A program made the position numbers and the translations under genes. The notes under the pieces are model-generated. The model was given only the letters and a program-made list of their open reading frames with translations. It searched no databases and was not told the DNA's origin. From the NCBI GenBank assembly GCA_004299305.1, contig SCPZ01000099.1, positions 1 to 64,000 of the forward strand: 64,000 nucleotides of DNA, read 5' to 3'. This DNA is from Methylobacter sp. (GTDB lineage Bacteria > Pseudomonadota > Gammaproteobacteria > Methylococcales > Methylomonadaceae). This document shows, one piece after another, positions 55,738-64,000 of this stretch; within the stretch, counting starts at the first letter, position 1, and each line of letters opens with the position of its first letter.

Positions 55738-56874
55738 ATGACTGACACTACAACTAATCAGGATATACCGCCTACGCTGGAAGTCGTTAAACAGGATGAC
55801 GAACAACAGTGCGTCAAATTATCCGGCAGTTGGAATCTTCGCAGTCTGGTAACAGCGCCCGCACTGAACCGGACAATCGGCTTGTACGCAGCTAAAAATA
55901 TGTCCTGGGATATGCGTTCGGTTGAGGTGCTCGACAGCGCCGGCGCGTTGATACTCTGGAAAGCATGGGGAAAAAGGCTGCCGGTTGCAGTGCAGATGCG
56001 CCCTGAGCATCTGCGCTTGTTCGAGCGCTGGCAAGTTCAGATCATTCCTAAATCCGAACCGGCCAAATACAATTTAAGCTTGGTCATTAAATACCTACGT
56101 CAAGTGCTTGCCAATTTTCGAGGGCAGCTGCTGCAATTGGTGACATTATTGGGCCAGCTGGTTTTGGATAGCGGCTACCTGTTACTGCATCCGGGGGAAA
56201 TTCCCTGGTCGGAAATTTCCATTTCGATTTATGAATCCGGGGTTCGGGCTTTGGGCATTACCGCGCTGGTGGGTTTTTTGATCGGCATCGTGCTGAGTTA
56301 TTTATCGGCATTGCAATTGAAGATTTTCGGGGCGGAGATTTACATCATCGATATTCTGGGCTTGAGTATTATTCGTGAGCTGGGACCTTTGCTGGCCGCT
56401 ATTTTAGTTGCCGGACGCTCAGGTTCGGCAATGACCGCGCAAATCGGTATCATGCGGGTTACCGAGGAACTCGATGCCTTGTCGGCGATGGGTATATCGC
56501 ATTCCTTACGTTTGATTTTTCCCAAAGTAATGGCGCTGACCATGGTCCTGCCGCTGCTGAGCGTATGGACCAGCACGATGGCGCTGATCGGCGGGATGTT
56601 TTCTGCGCAAACTACGCTGGACATCAGTTATCAGCAATTTTTCCTTAAATTACCCGATGCGGTGCCGCTGGTTAACCTGCTGATCGGCTTGGGGAAAAGC
56701 GCTGTTTTCGGTTTGATGATTGCCTTGATTGCCTGTCATTTCGGTTTTCGGATTAAACCGAATACCGAAAGTCTAGGCAATGAGACCACTAATTCCGTGG
56801 TGGCTGCGATTACTGTGGTGATCATGGTCGATGCGGTATTCGCTATCCTGTTCATGAATGTGGGGATGCCATGA
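55738..56874 (+). CDS. mlaE: Mla-type ABC permease with N-terminal STAS-like domain
   Basis: 378 aa from ATG 55738, preceded by AGGAAAC; earlier in-frame ATGs at 55711 and 55717 cannot be excluded. An N-terminal STAS-like domain (about 15-105; VKLSGSWNLRSL...VLDSAGALILW) precedes the MlaE permease domain with GFLIGIVLSYLSALQL, ELGPLLAAILVAGRSGSAMTA and TEELDALSAMGI. It moves lipids between membranes with an MCE-domain partner. It is first of a four-gene operon; the next gene overlaps it by 4 bp. Symbol by homology; STAS-fused versions resemble the YrbE/Mce group outside the enterobacterial mla operon. Confidence 0.88.
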   Translation: MTDTTTNQDIPPTLEVVKQDDEQQCVKLSGSWNLRSLVTAPALNRTIGLYAAKNMSWDMRSVEVLDSAGALILWKAWGKRLPVAVQMRPEHLRLFERWQVQIIPKSEPAKYNLSLVIKYLRQVLANFRGQLLQLVTLLGQLVLDSGYLLLHPGEIPWSEISISIYESGVRALGITALVGFLIGIVLSYLSALQLKIFGAEIYIIDILGLSIIRELGPLLAAILVAGRSGSAMTAQIGIMRVTEELDALSAMGISHSLRLIFPKVMALTMVLPLLSVWTSTMALIGGMFSAQTTLDISYQQFFLKLPDAVPLVNLLIGLGKSAVFGLMIALIACHFGFRIKPNTESLGNETTNSVVAAITVVIMVDAVFAILFMNVGMP

Positions 56875-57764
56875 GCGCTTATGCAATTCAGTTGGAGCAT
56901 ATCTGGACCAGCTTTGCCGATTCCCATGCCGGTACAGACAAGATTGTCCATCAGGACATTAGTCTGTGTTTGGAACATGGCGAAATTCTGGGTTTGGTCG
57001 GCGCATCCGGTTGCGGCAAGACCACTTTATTGCGCGAAATTATCGGCTTGCAAGCACCCACGCGGGGCGAAGTGTTTGTGATGGGGCAGTCTTTAAAAAA
57101 CACTAATTCCAATCACGGTCAGCGCTTGCGCAATAATTGCGGGGTGCTGTTCCAGAAAGGCGCGTTATTTAGCGTCTTAAATGTTTTCGATAATATTTCC
57201 TTTCCACTGCGGGAGCTGGGTTTTAAGGATGAGGAATTGATTGCGCGCATCGTGTTTATGAAGCTATCTATGGTCGGCTTGGCTGCCGGCGACGCCTGGT
57301 TAAAGCCTGCCGATTTGTCGGGCGGCATGATCAAGCGGGTGGCGCTGGCTCGCACCATGGTGCTGGAGCCGGGCTTGTTGTTGCTTGATGAACCGACTTC
57401 GGGGCTCGATCCTATTTCCAGTGAGGATTTTGTCAGCCTGTTATCCGAGCTGCATAAGGACCTGCATTTTACGGTAGTCATGGTGACCCATGATTTGGAT
57501 ATATTGAGGGATTTGTGTACGAAAGTCGCAGTGCTGGCTGATAACAAATTAGTTGCTTTTGGGACGCTGGCCGAGGTTTTAGACTGCAAGCATCCTTTTG
57601 TAGAGAAATTTTTTCATAATAAACGGGCCGAGCGGGTGTTTCAATATATCGCCAGGGATGGTGTGTATGCCGCAGGCCCGCCGGGAGCGGGCGCGGCGAT
57701 CGCCAGGGATGGTGTGTATGCCGCCAGCCCGTCGGGCGCGGTTCAGGAGACTGCTCATGGGTAA
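56871..57764 (+). CDS. mlaF: Mla-type ABC ATPase with a repeat-derived C-terminal tail
   Basis: 297 aa. Walker A GASGCGKTTL, Q-loop FQKGALFS, signature LSGGMIKRVALAR, Walker B LLLLDEPTSGLDP and the switch His in VMVTHD are all present. It energises the permease encoded upstream. The last 35 or so residues are two copies of a 17-residue unit beginning IARDGVYAA, encoded by a 51-bp tandem duplication and not part of the normal fold. The stop overlaps the mlaD start by 8 bp. Confidence 0.92.
   Translation: MSAYAIQLEHIWTSFADSHAGTDKIVHQDISLCLEHGEILGLVGASGCGKTTLLREIIGLQAPTRGEVFVMGQSLKNTNSNHGQRLRNNCGVLFQKGALFSVLNVFDNISFPLRELGFKDEELIARIVFMKLSMVGLAAGDAWLKPADLSGGMIKRVALARTMVLEPGLLLLDEPTSGLDPISSEDFVSLLSELHKDLHFTVVMVTHDLDILRDLCTKVAVLADNKLVAFGTLAEVLDCKHPFVEKFFHNKRAERVFQYIARDGVYAAGPPGAGAAIARDGVYAASPSGAVQETAHG
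57648..57749. repeat. 51-bp direct tandem duplication at the 3' end of mlaF
   Basis: Unit 1 is 57648-57698 and unit 2 is 57699-57749. The first 26 bases of each (ATCGCCAGGGATGGTGTGTA onward) are identical and the rest are similar, GC-rich and partly palindromic (CCCGCCGGGAGCGGG). The duplication stays in frame and ends 7 bases before the mlaD start, overlapping its ribosome binding site. Confidence 0.85.
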
Positions 57765-58671
57765 AGAAAATCATGCACTCATTACCGGCTTGTTTTTAAT
57801 TGCGTTGGTGACCGCATCGACAGCGATTATTTTCTGGATCGGCAGCATGGACCAGGAGAGAAATGTCTACGTCATTTCAACGCGAGCCTCGGTTTCCGGT
57901 CTTAATCCCGAATCGACGGTTTTTTACCGGGGCATAGCGGTGGGGAAGGTGCTGAATGTCCGCTTTGACCCTTTAGATTCCGGCACCATTCTGGTTCCGG
58001 TTGAAGTCGATAAAAACATCGTGTTGAGCAAAGGGGTTTACGCAACCTTGCGCTTAAAAGGGGTGACCGGTTTAACCCAGATTCAACTCGAAGACTCCGG
58101 TACTATTGCCGAAGCGTTATTGCCGGGGGATGATCCCGTGTCCAGGATTCCGTTGGTGCCGTCGTTGACCGACAAACTGATGGATTCAGGTGAAAATCTT
58201 CTGCATAAAGCCGATCATTTAATGCAGCGGCTGAGTGCCCTGCTAAACGATGAAAACGAGAAAAATATCGGTGGTATTCTAAATAACCTGAAATCATTGA
58301 CCGACAAACTTTCCGAGTTGCAAAAAAGTGTCGATAAAGCGCTGGCCGGGGTGCCCGCATTGACTACCGATGCCCGAAAAACCCTGAATAATATCGATGC
58401 CTTGACTAACGACTTACAAGGTTTAACCAAAGACGTGCAAAATCTCAGTGTAAAAGCCAGCGGTCTGGTTGATAACGGGAAAACCACCGGAGACGCCTTG
58501 ACCCAGACTACGTTACCGAAAATCAACAAGTTGTTGGCTGAATTGCAATCGACCACGCAACAGGTAAAAAGAGTCGCTTCGATGTTGGAAAACGATCCAC
58601 AGGGATTGCTGCTGGGGCCAAGTCAACAAGATGTAGGTCCAGGTGAGCCGGACTATAAGGAACAGCAATGA
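57757..58671 (+). CDS. mlaD: MCE/MlaD-family lipid-binding protein
   Basis: 304 aa from ATG 57757, with CAGGAGA upstream; the open frame reaches to 57658 only because of the repeat. A TM anchor (residues 9-29), an MCE domain (about 37-115; VSGLNPESTVFYRGIAVGKVLNV and GVTGLTQIQLED) and a long helical coiled-coil C-terminus (about 140-285) are seen. It is held in the periplasm at the inner membrane and shuttles phospholipid with the permease and ATPase. It overlaps the next gene by 4 bp. Confidence 0.9.
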   Translation: MGKENHALITGLFLIALVTASTAIIFWIGSMDQERNVYVISTRASVSGLNPESTVFYRGIAVGKVLNVRFDPLDSGTILVPVEVDKNIVLSKGVYATLRLKGVTGLTQIQLEDSGTIAEALLPGDDPVSRIPLVPSLTDKLMDSGENLLHKADHLMQRLSALLNDENEKNIGGILNNLKSLTDKLSELQKSVDKALAGVPALTTDARKTLNNIDALTNDLQGLTKDVQNLSVKASGLVDNGKTTGDALTQTTLPKINKLLAELQSTTQQVKRVASMLENDPQGLLLGPSQQDVGPGEPDYKEQQ

Positions 58672-59192
58672 AATACCTGTTAATAGGATGCTTGGTCTTT
58701 TTTGGCGGCTGTAGCGTTCCCGCCAAACAACCTGTACTGCATGATTTTGGCGTGCCTGTATCCGCCGCCGCTCAGCAAGTCAAAGCATCGGTTACCGTCA
58801 ATGCCCCGACTTGGCTTTGGGATAACCGTATCCGCTATCGATTGCTTTTTGCCTCCCCCTCCCAAGTCAGGTTCTATGGATTAGATCGTTGGATCGCCTC
58901 GCCGCCTGAATTGCTTGAGCAGTTGTTGGGGAGCGGCAAGGCCCAGGATTACGCTTTGATAATTCAATTGCAGGATTTTGAGCAGCAATTCGATGCGCCT
59001 GATCGAGCACGCGTGGTGTTGCGTTTTTCAGTGGAAGTTTATTCTGCCAATAATAAACAGAAGATCGGGACGCAGGCGTTTTATCTGCAACAAGCCACTA
59101 AAACCCCTGATGCAGCCGGTGCAATAAACGGCTTTATTGATTTAGCACAACAGGCTGCTGAAAAAATTCAGGGTTGGCTTATGGGATTATAA
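58668..59192 (+). CDS. PqiC/YmbA-type ABC transport auxiliary lipoprotein
   Basis: 174 aa. The lipobox FFGGC puts the lipid-modified Cys at residue 15, so it is a lipoprotein, probably in the outer membrane. The body matches the ABC-type transport auxiliary domain: VNAPTWLWDNRIRYRLLFASPSQVRFYGLDRWIASP (in two parts) and ending AAGAINGFIDLAQQAAEKIQGWL. In Pqi and related MCE systems such lipoproteins dock the MCE protein at the outer membrane. Last gene of the mla-like operon. Confidence 0.85.
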   Translation: MKYLLIGCLVFFGGCSVPAKQPVLHDFGVPVSAAAQQVKASVTVNAPTWLWDNRIRYRLLFASPSQVRFYGLDRWIASPPELLEQLLGSGKAQDYALIIQLQDFEQQFDAPDRARVVLRFSVEVYSANNKQKIGTQAFYLQQATKTPDAAGAINGFIDLAQQAAEKIQGWLMGL

Positions 59193-59244
59193 AATCAGGC
59201 TCTGCGTATATAGTTAAACGATACTGGCTTAAAAGGCTTACCGG

Positions 59245-59622
59245 ATGATAGAGACAAAACTTCGCGAATATGAAAATTTTCATATTGTGTTATGGCTTTT
59301 GAAAGATAGTTGTTGGTTGATGGAATGGAAGCTGGGAGGAATTATCATGATTGTGCCGACAATTGCGGCGGCTTTCCATATTACCTGGCTTGGACGAAAA
59401 AACGCCGCCAATTTGTTTCATAATTTAGCGATCAGTAACTGGATATGCGGTAATGCTGTTTGGATGATAGGGGAATTCTTTTTTAATGACAGCTTTAGGC
59501 CTTTTGCTAAGGTATTTTTTTGCATCGGTGTTATGTTTCTTGCGGTCTATTATTTTGGCGTGTTACCGAAAGAAAAACGCTCTCGTCAAAAAACGGCAAC
59601 GCTGGATCAATTGGGGTTGTAG
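59245..59622 (+). CDS. Small integral membrane protein, unknown function
   Basis: 125 aa. Three hydrophobic segments at about 30-48 (KLGGIIMIVPTIAAAFHI), 62-77 and 84-102 (VFFCIGVMFLAVYYFGV), then a basic tail (KEKRSRQKT). Trp and Phe are abundant. I do not recognise a family. It lies 52 bp after the lipoprotein gene and may be part of that transcript. Ends before a hairpin shared with the convergent hsp20 gene. Confidence 0.55.
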   Translation: MIETKLREYENFHIVLWLLKDSCWLMEWKLGGIIMIVPTIAAAFHITWLGRKNAANLFHNLAISNWICGNAVWMIGEFFFNDSFRPFAKVFFCIGVMFLAVYYFGVLPKEKRSRQKTATLDQLGL

Positions 59623-59705
59623 AATCTTTTGTCAATCCGGTTTGAACTGTTCAGGTTTATATTGCCGACTCGGTAGCATCGATATTAGTCGACTTAATCC
59701 CCTTA

Positions 59706-59735
59706 TAGGCCTTAAGCATCCCTGCTTAAGGCCTA
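59706..59735. terminator. Perfect hairpin between convergent transcripts
   Basis: 13-bp perfect stem TAGGCCTTAAGCA (59706-59718) and its inverse (59723-59735), loop TCCC, midway between the plus-strand membrane protein gene (ends 59622) and the minus-strand hsp20 gene (ends 59756). There is no long T-run, but the position fits a bidirectional terminator. Confidence 0.7.
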
Positions 59736-59755
59736 ATGAAAAATTAAAATGCGTA

Positions 59756-60247
59756 CTAATCGATTTCGATGTTTTTGCGCTTGCTTTTTTCGGTTTTTGG
59801 AATGGTGACTTTCAATATTCCATCGGTGAACGATGCTTTTGCCTTATCACCATCGACATTGTCGGGTAAGGACAGGGTGCGCTGAAATTCGCCGCGCGTT
59901 ATTTCGCGGCGGAAATATTTGCCTTTTTCCTCTTCCTTTTTTTCTTCTTTGGAGGACGTGCGGATGGTAATGGTCTGGTTGTGAATTGAGATATCCAAGT
60001 CTTCTTTTTTAACGCCCGGCAATGCCGCCTGAACTTCTATGTCATCATCGTGATCGAGAATATCAACCTTCGGAAAGCTGATTTCCGGTAAGGTCGGCAT
60101 ATTCCAGTCTAACAATCGAGGCCATCTGCGTGAGAGGAAATCATCAAAAAAGTTGTCAAACTCATCAAATGACATCAACCCGCCGCGTGATGTTTTGGGC
60201 AATAATTCAGAATCTTTTTTTGTGGTGTCTATTTCTTTGTCGGTCAT
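59756..60247 (-). CDS. Small heat-shock protein Hsp20 (alpha-crystallin domain)
   Basis: 163 aa holdase chaperone. N-terminal arm (1-60; MSFDEFDNFFDDFLSRRWPRL), alpha-crystallin domain (about 58-150; PKVDILDHDDDIEVQAALPGVKKEDLDISIHN), and the GILKVTIPK signature strand. The C-terminus has no IxI motif but a basic KSKRKNIEID tail. It resembles stress-induced class A bacterial Hsp20. It stands alone, with a DUF2934 gene just upstream on the same strand. Confidence 0.92.
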   Translation of the reverse strand: MTDKEIDTTKKDSELLPKTSRGGLMSFDEFDNFFDDFLSRRWPRLLDWNMPTLPEISFPKVDILDHDDDIEVQAALPGVKKEDLDISIHNQTITIRTSSKEEKKEEEKGKYFRREITRGEFQRTLSLPDNVDGDKAKASFTDGILKVTIPKTEKSKRKNIEID

Positions 60248-60314
60248 AAAATTGCTCCGGAAATATAATTGAATTAAGAATGTTAGCCTAATAGAGCGTT
60301 GCGACTATACATTG

Positions 60315-60503
60315 TTACAACAAAAGTTCTTGTTCCGCCTCAAGCCAGTCTTCAAGTTCGTAACCTGGTGCAAAATCTCTATTTTCAGCTTTGTAATAGG
60401 CTAGTTCAGCAATCTTGGCATCACGATCAGGAAGGCATATCGCTGAACGGTCTTCATCTGGATTTGAGATTTTTTTTTCATGTTTTTTAACAGTTGCAGC
60501 CAT
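60315..60503 (-). CDS. DUF2934 family small protein
   Basis: 62 aa. The RDAKIAELAYYKAENRDFAPG and YELEDWLEAEQEL parts are the DUF2934 signature (IAExAYxxAExRGFxPGxExEDWLxAExEL). AGGGGTGA lies ahead of the ATG. DUF2934 genes often accompany stress genes such as hsp20, as here 68 bp away on the same strand. The molecular function is not known. Confidence 0.85.
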   Translation of the reverse strand: MAATVKKHEKKISNPDEDRSAICLPDRDAKIAELAYYKAENRDFAPGYELEDWLEAEQELLL

Positions 60504-60570
60504 TTTTCACCCCTAATAGTTAAGTATTGTCCTTTGGACTGTGTATAAAACAAATAACTTCGCATTATTC

Positions 60571-60688
60571 GGCTACCTACTTTTAAGCCGGGACAACATC
60601 GCAACTCGCGAACGGTGCAATTCTTTTGGCGACGCGTGTTGCGAATTCCATGACATCATGGGCGCGGTCACGTCTTAAGTTGGTAGCC
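60571..60688. repeat. Dispersed element with terminal inverted repeats (copy 2)
   Basis: 118 bp from GGCTACCTACTTTTAAGCCG to the inverse CGTCTTAAGTTGGTAGCC. Inside, CGCAACTCGCGAA and GACGCGTGTTGCG form a second near-palindrome, so the RNA or single strand could fold into a long hairpin. Copy 1 is at 1776-1888. The surrounding interval 60504-61015 holds no gene. Confidence 0.65.
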
Positions 60689-60902
60689 CATGATTCTAAA
60701 TAGAAAAACGAGAAAAGATATTAGTAAAAACACCTACCGCCGCTGTTTGATTCAAAAACTGTCTATGATTCGCAGAATCAGTGTGGGCGTAATGTGGCTG
60801 GCGTGTTTTCGTCGCAAAAAATAGCCGTTTTTTGCTGATGCGCACGAAATAACTTCAACAACTAGCTTCCTCTCCTGCTGGACGACTGCATGGATGCAGG
60901 AG

Positions 60903-60937
60903 GTAGAGCAACGCAGGAGCAGTTGCCGAGAGGGCTG
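60903..60937. repeat. Dispersed short repeat AACGCAGGAGCAGTTGYCGAG (copy 2)
   Basis: The core at 60909-60930 matches the copy at 9789-9810 except at two positions. It sits beside CTGCATGGATGCAG (60887-60900), itself palindromic. Confidence 0.55.
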
Positions 60938-61015
60938 GGGTAACTCATACAGCCGATTTACAGATAACATTCCTTCAAGGGATGTTCTCTGTTCAAGTTA
61001 TTTAGTTTTCATTTC

Positions 61016-61669
61016 TTACCTGCCTTCTGCCGCTTTTCGATACCAATAAGCAGCTTTAGTGTCATCCTTTGTTACGCCTTGCCCCGTTTTATATTTAAGA
61101 GCCAAATTGTATTGCGCATTTGCATTGCCTTGTTCTGCGGCTTTGAGATACCACGAAACCGCTTCAGCATAGTCTTGTGTTACATGTTGACCCTGGTCAT
61201 ACATAACCCCTAAATTGAACTGGGCTTTTGCGTGGCCTTGATCCGCCAAGTGTTGATACAGTGAAAAGGCTTCTGCATGACGGCCTTGGTCGTTCAAGTC
61301 ATATGCATGTTGAAAGGTAGCTTCACTATTAGTGTTTGATGGCGGTGGCTGCGGCGTGTCTTGCTTTTGACTATGCTGCTGTTCAGGTGCTTTGTCAGCT
61401 TCGTTGAACTGCGCCTTTTCACGTTGGTGTTTAGTTCGAGCTTCTTGCTCTCGAATCCATGCGTTATGTTCCGCTCGCTTAGCCGGGTCTATTAATACGG
61501 CATAGGACGTGTTTACCAGTCTTATGACTCTTTCTGCTTCCTCGGCGCTGCCCTGGAATTTGTCGGGGTGAAAAGTTTGGCAAAGGGCTTTGTAAGCCGC
61601 TTTGATGACGCTAGCGGGAGCGTCTCTGGTAACCTTGAGGTTGTCGTAATGGGTACGTATGTTAGCCAT
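61016..61669 (-). CDS. J-domain protein with Sel1 repeats
   Basis: 217 aa. J domain at residues 5-70, with the Hsp70-stimulating HPD in FHPDKFQG. A charged, Gln/Pro-rich linker (75-115) leads to Sel1-like TPR repeats (about 117-217; HAKAQFNLGVMYDQGQHV, NANAQYNLALKYKTGQGV). It should recruit DnaK to partners held by the Sel1 part. No signal peptide or TM segment. It is divergent from glgX and unlinked to dnaK in this window. Partner unknown. Confidence 0.85.
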   Translation of the reverse strand: MANIRTHYDNLKVTRDAPASVIKAAYKALCQTFHPDKFQGSAEEAERVIRLVNTSYAVLIDPAKRAEHNAWIREQEARTKHQREKAQFNEADKAPEQQHSQKQDTPQPPPSNTNSEATFQHAYDLNDQGRHAEAFSLYQHLADQGHAKAQFNLGVMYDQGQHVTQDYAEAVSWYLKAAEQGNANAQYNLALKYKTGQGVTKDDTKAAYWYRKAAEGR

Positions 61670-61885
61670 AGAACTTATTGTTATTTTTTTACCGTGGACG
61701 AAAATCGTGACAATTATACTGGTTCTATCGAACTAACCGCAAAAACGCGTAGTTTTACCGGCAAGCTTTAAATTCTTTTGCTTTGTAGGCGGTGGCTTTG
61801 GATAATAGCTGCTATGGCTTGTTTTCAGTTGGAAACACCAAACGCTTTAATTAGGCTTTGTGATGACAAAGCATGAGACGAGGAT

Positions 61886-63973
61886 ATGCAGAGAAAAGAA
61901 TACCAGTTAAAACCGGGAAATCCTTATCCTTCCGGTTCCAGGGCTAAAAATAAGGGCGTTAATTTTTCCATTTTTAGTCGTTATGCAACGTATGTGGAGC
62001 TGTTGCTGTTTAGCACCTCAGATTGCGTTGAACCCTTTCAAACCATCGTGTTGCGGGAAGATATTAACCGCACCTTTTTTTCCTGGCATGTCTATGTGGT
62101 CGGGTTGCCGGTTGGCACATGGTATGCGTGGCGCATGGACGGTCCTAATCAAGTTCGAGCTGGGCTGCATTTCGATAAGGACAAGCAATTGATTGACCCT
62201 TGGGTGCGCGCAGTCAGCCATAAACGCTGGAGTCGCAAGGCGGCATGCCTGTCTGGCGACAATAAGCTTAGCGCTATGCGTTGCGTTGTCGTTGACGACC
62301 ATTATGATTGGGAAGGCGATGTGCCGTTACGCATTCGCAGTGAAAAAGCCATTGTTTATGAACTGCATGTGGGCGGTTTTACCCGGCATCCCTCTGCACA
62401 AGTAGCTAATCCGGGTACCTTTGCAGGATTGATTGAAAAAATCCCTTACCTAAAAAAACTGGGCATTACCCATGTCGAACTATTGCCGGTAATGGCCTTC
62501 GATGAGCAGGATGTGCCTAAATATACGGCCGATATGGGGCTAAAAAACTATTGGGGTTACAGCACTCACAGTTTTTTCAGTCCGCATCCCGGTTACTGTG
62601 TGACCCCGGAGCAGGGCACTCATGTACAGGAATTTCGCGATTTGGTTAAAGCGCTGCATCAGGCCGGTATGGGCGTCATCATGGATGTGGTGTTTAATCA
62701 TACTGCCGAGGCCGGGGCGGATGGACCGATTATTAATTTCAGGGGCGTGGGCGATGATATTTTTTATCATCATGATAAGTTCGATAAAAGCATTCTGCAT
62801 GACTACACCGGCTGCGGCAATACGGTAAACGCCAATCATCCACTGGTAGCTAATTTTATTATCAGCTGCCTGGAATATTGGGTCAGGGAAATGCATGTCG
62901 ATGGTTTTCGTTTTGACCTGGCTAGTGCGTTGGCCAGAGGGGAGGGGGGGGAAGTCCTGCAAGATCCGCCCTTGCTCTGGGGTATTGAGCTTTCAGAACA
63001 GCTGGCTAAAACCAAGCTGATTGCCGAGGCTTGGGATGCGGCAGGGCTGTATCAGGTCGGCAGCTTCCCCGGTTATCGCTGGGCCGAATGGAACGGCAGA
63101 TACCGGGATGTTGTCCGGCGTTTTGTGCGCGGCGATAGCGGCTTGATCAATGAACTTGCCACACGTCTTTGCGGCAGTAACGATCTATATGAACACAAAG
63201 GCCGACTGCCGATTAACAGCATTAACTTCGTCACCTGTCATGACGGTTTTACCCTGTACGATCTGTTCAGTTACAACGAAAAACATAATTATGCCAACGG
63301 CGAACATAACCAGGATGGCTGCAATAATAATTTAAGTTTTAATTGCGGTATTGAGGGGGAAACCGAAGATTCAAATATTCAGGCGTTGCGCAGAAAACAA
63401 GTGAAAAATGTTTTTGCCATATTGCTGCTTAGCCAGGGAGTTCCTATGCTGCTTGCCGGTGATGAGTTATTAAACAGCCAGCACGGCAATAATAACTGTT
63501 ACTGCCAGGATAACGAATTGTCTTGGATAGACTGGAATATGACCAAGCAAAATACCGATATGTTGCGTTTTGTTCAATTGATGATAGCGTTGCGTAAAAG
63601 GCACGCCTCGGTCATGCGTCGGCGTTTTTTGACCGGAAAGGCCGTCAATAGCCGGGGAATACCCGAAATTCAATGGCATGGTTCTGAAATCAATAAGCCC
63701 TTATGGAATGATTTTACCGCCAAAATTTTAGCTTTTACCCTGGCAGGCATTGAAAGCGACGAATCCGATCTGCATGTTGCAATGAATATGGCAGATCAGC
63801 AAGTGGTCATTGAACTGCCGGTTATTGCCGACCATGTGTGGTGTCTGGCTTTGGATACGTCGCTGAAATCGCCTCAAGATATAGTACAGCCGTTAGATCA
63901 AAAGCCAGTGGGCGAAAAATCTTATTCGATAAATCCCCGTACTGTCGTGGTTTTTGAGAATAGGCATTGTTGA
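61886..63973 (+). CDS. glgX: Glycogen debranching enzyme GlgX (isoamylase type, GH13)
   Basis: 695 aa. N-terminal CBM48 (about 10-100; PLGSxxxxxGVNFSIFS pattern), then the GH13 barrel with DVVFNHTAE. The nucleophile Asp is in VDGFRFDLAS, the acid Glu in LIAEAWDAAG and the third Asp in FVTCHDGFTLYDL. It cleaves alpha-1,6 branches of glycogen or limit dextrins. No other glg gene is visible before the window ends. GAGGAT precedes the ATG. Confidence 0.94.
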   Translation: MQRKEYQLKPGNPYPSGSRAKNKGVNFSIFSRYATYVELLLFSTSDCVEPFQTIVLREDINRTFFSWHVYVVGLPVGTWYAWRMDGPNQVRAGLHFDKDKQLIDPWVRAVSHKRWSRKAACLSGDNKLSAMRCVVVDDHYDWEGDVPLRIRSEKAIVYELHVGGFTRHPSAQVANPGTFAGLIEKIPYLKKLGITHVELLPVMAFDEQDVPKYTADMGLKNYWGYSTHSFFSPHPGYCVTPEQGTHVQEFRDLVKALHQAGMGVIMDVVFNHTAEAGADGPIINFRGVGDDIFYHHDKFDKSILHDYTGCGNTVNANHPLVANFIISCLEYWVREMHVDGFRFDLASALARGEGGEVLQDPPLLWGIELSEQLAKTKLIAEAWDAAGLYQVGSFPGYRWAEWNGRYRDVVRRFVRGDSGLINELATRLCGSNDLYEHKGRLPINSINFVTCHDGFTLYDLFSYNEKHNYANGEHNQDGCNNNLSFNCGIEGETEDSNIQALRRKQVKNVFAILLLSQGVPMLLAGDELLNSQHGNNNCYCQDNELSWIDWNMTKQNTDMLRFVQLMIALRKRHASVMRRRFLTGKAVNSRGIPEIQWHGSEINKPLWNDFTAKILAFTLAGIESDESDLHVAMNMADQQVVIELPVIADHVWCLALDTSLKSPQDIVQPLDQKPVGEKSYSINPRTVVVFENRHC

Positions 63974-63980
63974 ATAATCG

Positions 63981-64000
63981 GGCTGACGACTTAAGCCGGG
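63981..64000. repeat. Left end of a probable third copy of the dispersed element
   Basis: The last 20 bases, GGCTGACGACTTAAGCCGGG, align without gaps to the left end of copy 1 (16 of 20 identical, 12 consecutive). The rest lies outside the window. Confidence 0.45.

Noticed and set aside
57658..57756. Arg-rich 33-codon N-terminal extension of mlaD
   Set aside because: It is the mlaF tail duplication in another frame; the true start has its own ribosome binding site.
60752..60970. 72-codon minus-strand frame between the repeats
   Set aside because: It covers the dispersed repeats and has no protein-like features.

Overview
The window looks like a chromosomal segment of a gammaproteobacterium. 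The gene orders clpS-clpA next to infA and nudJ-mnmA-...-purB, an E1p-type aceE-aceF-lpdA operon and the YfbR, RppH and RbgA homologues all point that way. The moderate GC content, the SmbP-like protein, the GH17-GT2 glucan synthase and the many PAS/CHASE/MASE sensors would fit a Methylococcales-type methanotroph. That placement is an inference: no methane-oxidation gene lies in the window.

Layout. 1-1.9 kb: a left edge that may hold relics of mobile DNA, a tRNA cluster (Pro-Arg-His, minus strand), a 49-codon membrane peptide and a palindrome-ended repeat. 1.9-9.5 kb: rppH, a HAD phosphatase, cysM behind two heptamer tandem arrays, a large exported protein, a cobalamin riboswitch with its TonB-dependent receptor, cheX and an IS66-type transposase relic. 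10-14.4 kb: a compact four-gene set of porin-like protein, PstS-like protein, sensor kinase and HD-GYP response regulator. 14.4-27.3 kb: mostly housekeeping, with an SGNH hydrolase, ndvB-like glucan synthase, SRAP protein, PLP desulfhydrase, ppk1-def, infA, clpA/clpS and nudJ-mnmA.

27.3-30.4 kb: a tightly overlapping three-gene cassette sits between mnmA and purB, where hflD lies in enterobacteria. It encodes a HEPN-like protein, a ParA/MinD-type ATPase with a KGGVGR-variant P-loop, and a second P-loop ATPase. It is AT-richer than its flanks and is the best candidate in the window for an undescribed conflict or defence system.

30.5-38 kb: purB, smbP-like and the pyruvate dehydrogenase operon. 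38.9-52.4 kb: a signalling island. It opens with an M41-like peptidase and decayed FtsH pieces, one of them fused to a copy of the leader of the next gene. A PAS-containing chemoreceptor, a PAS-GGDEF-EAL protein, an HTH-REC protein, a MASE3 kinase and a CHASE hybrid kinase interrupted by one in-frame TAG follow. 52.4-64 kb: rbgA, yfbR, a DUF455 protein, an Mla-type lipid-transport operon with a PqiC-like lipoprotein, Hsp20, a DUF2934 protein, a J-domain/Sel1 protein and glgX.

A recurring theme is palindromic or tandem repeat DNA inserted in frame into conserved genes (mnmA, rbgA, the end of mlaF), plus several dispersed intergenic repeat families. All functional calls come from reading motifs and remembered family features; no database search was run.
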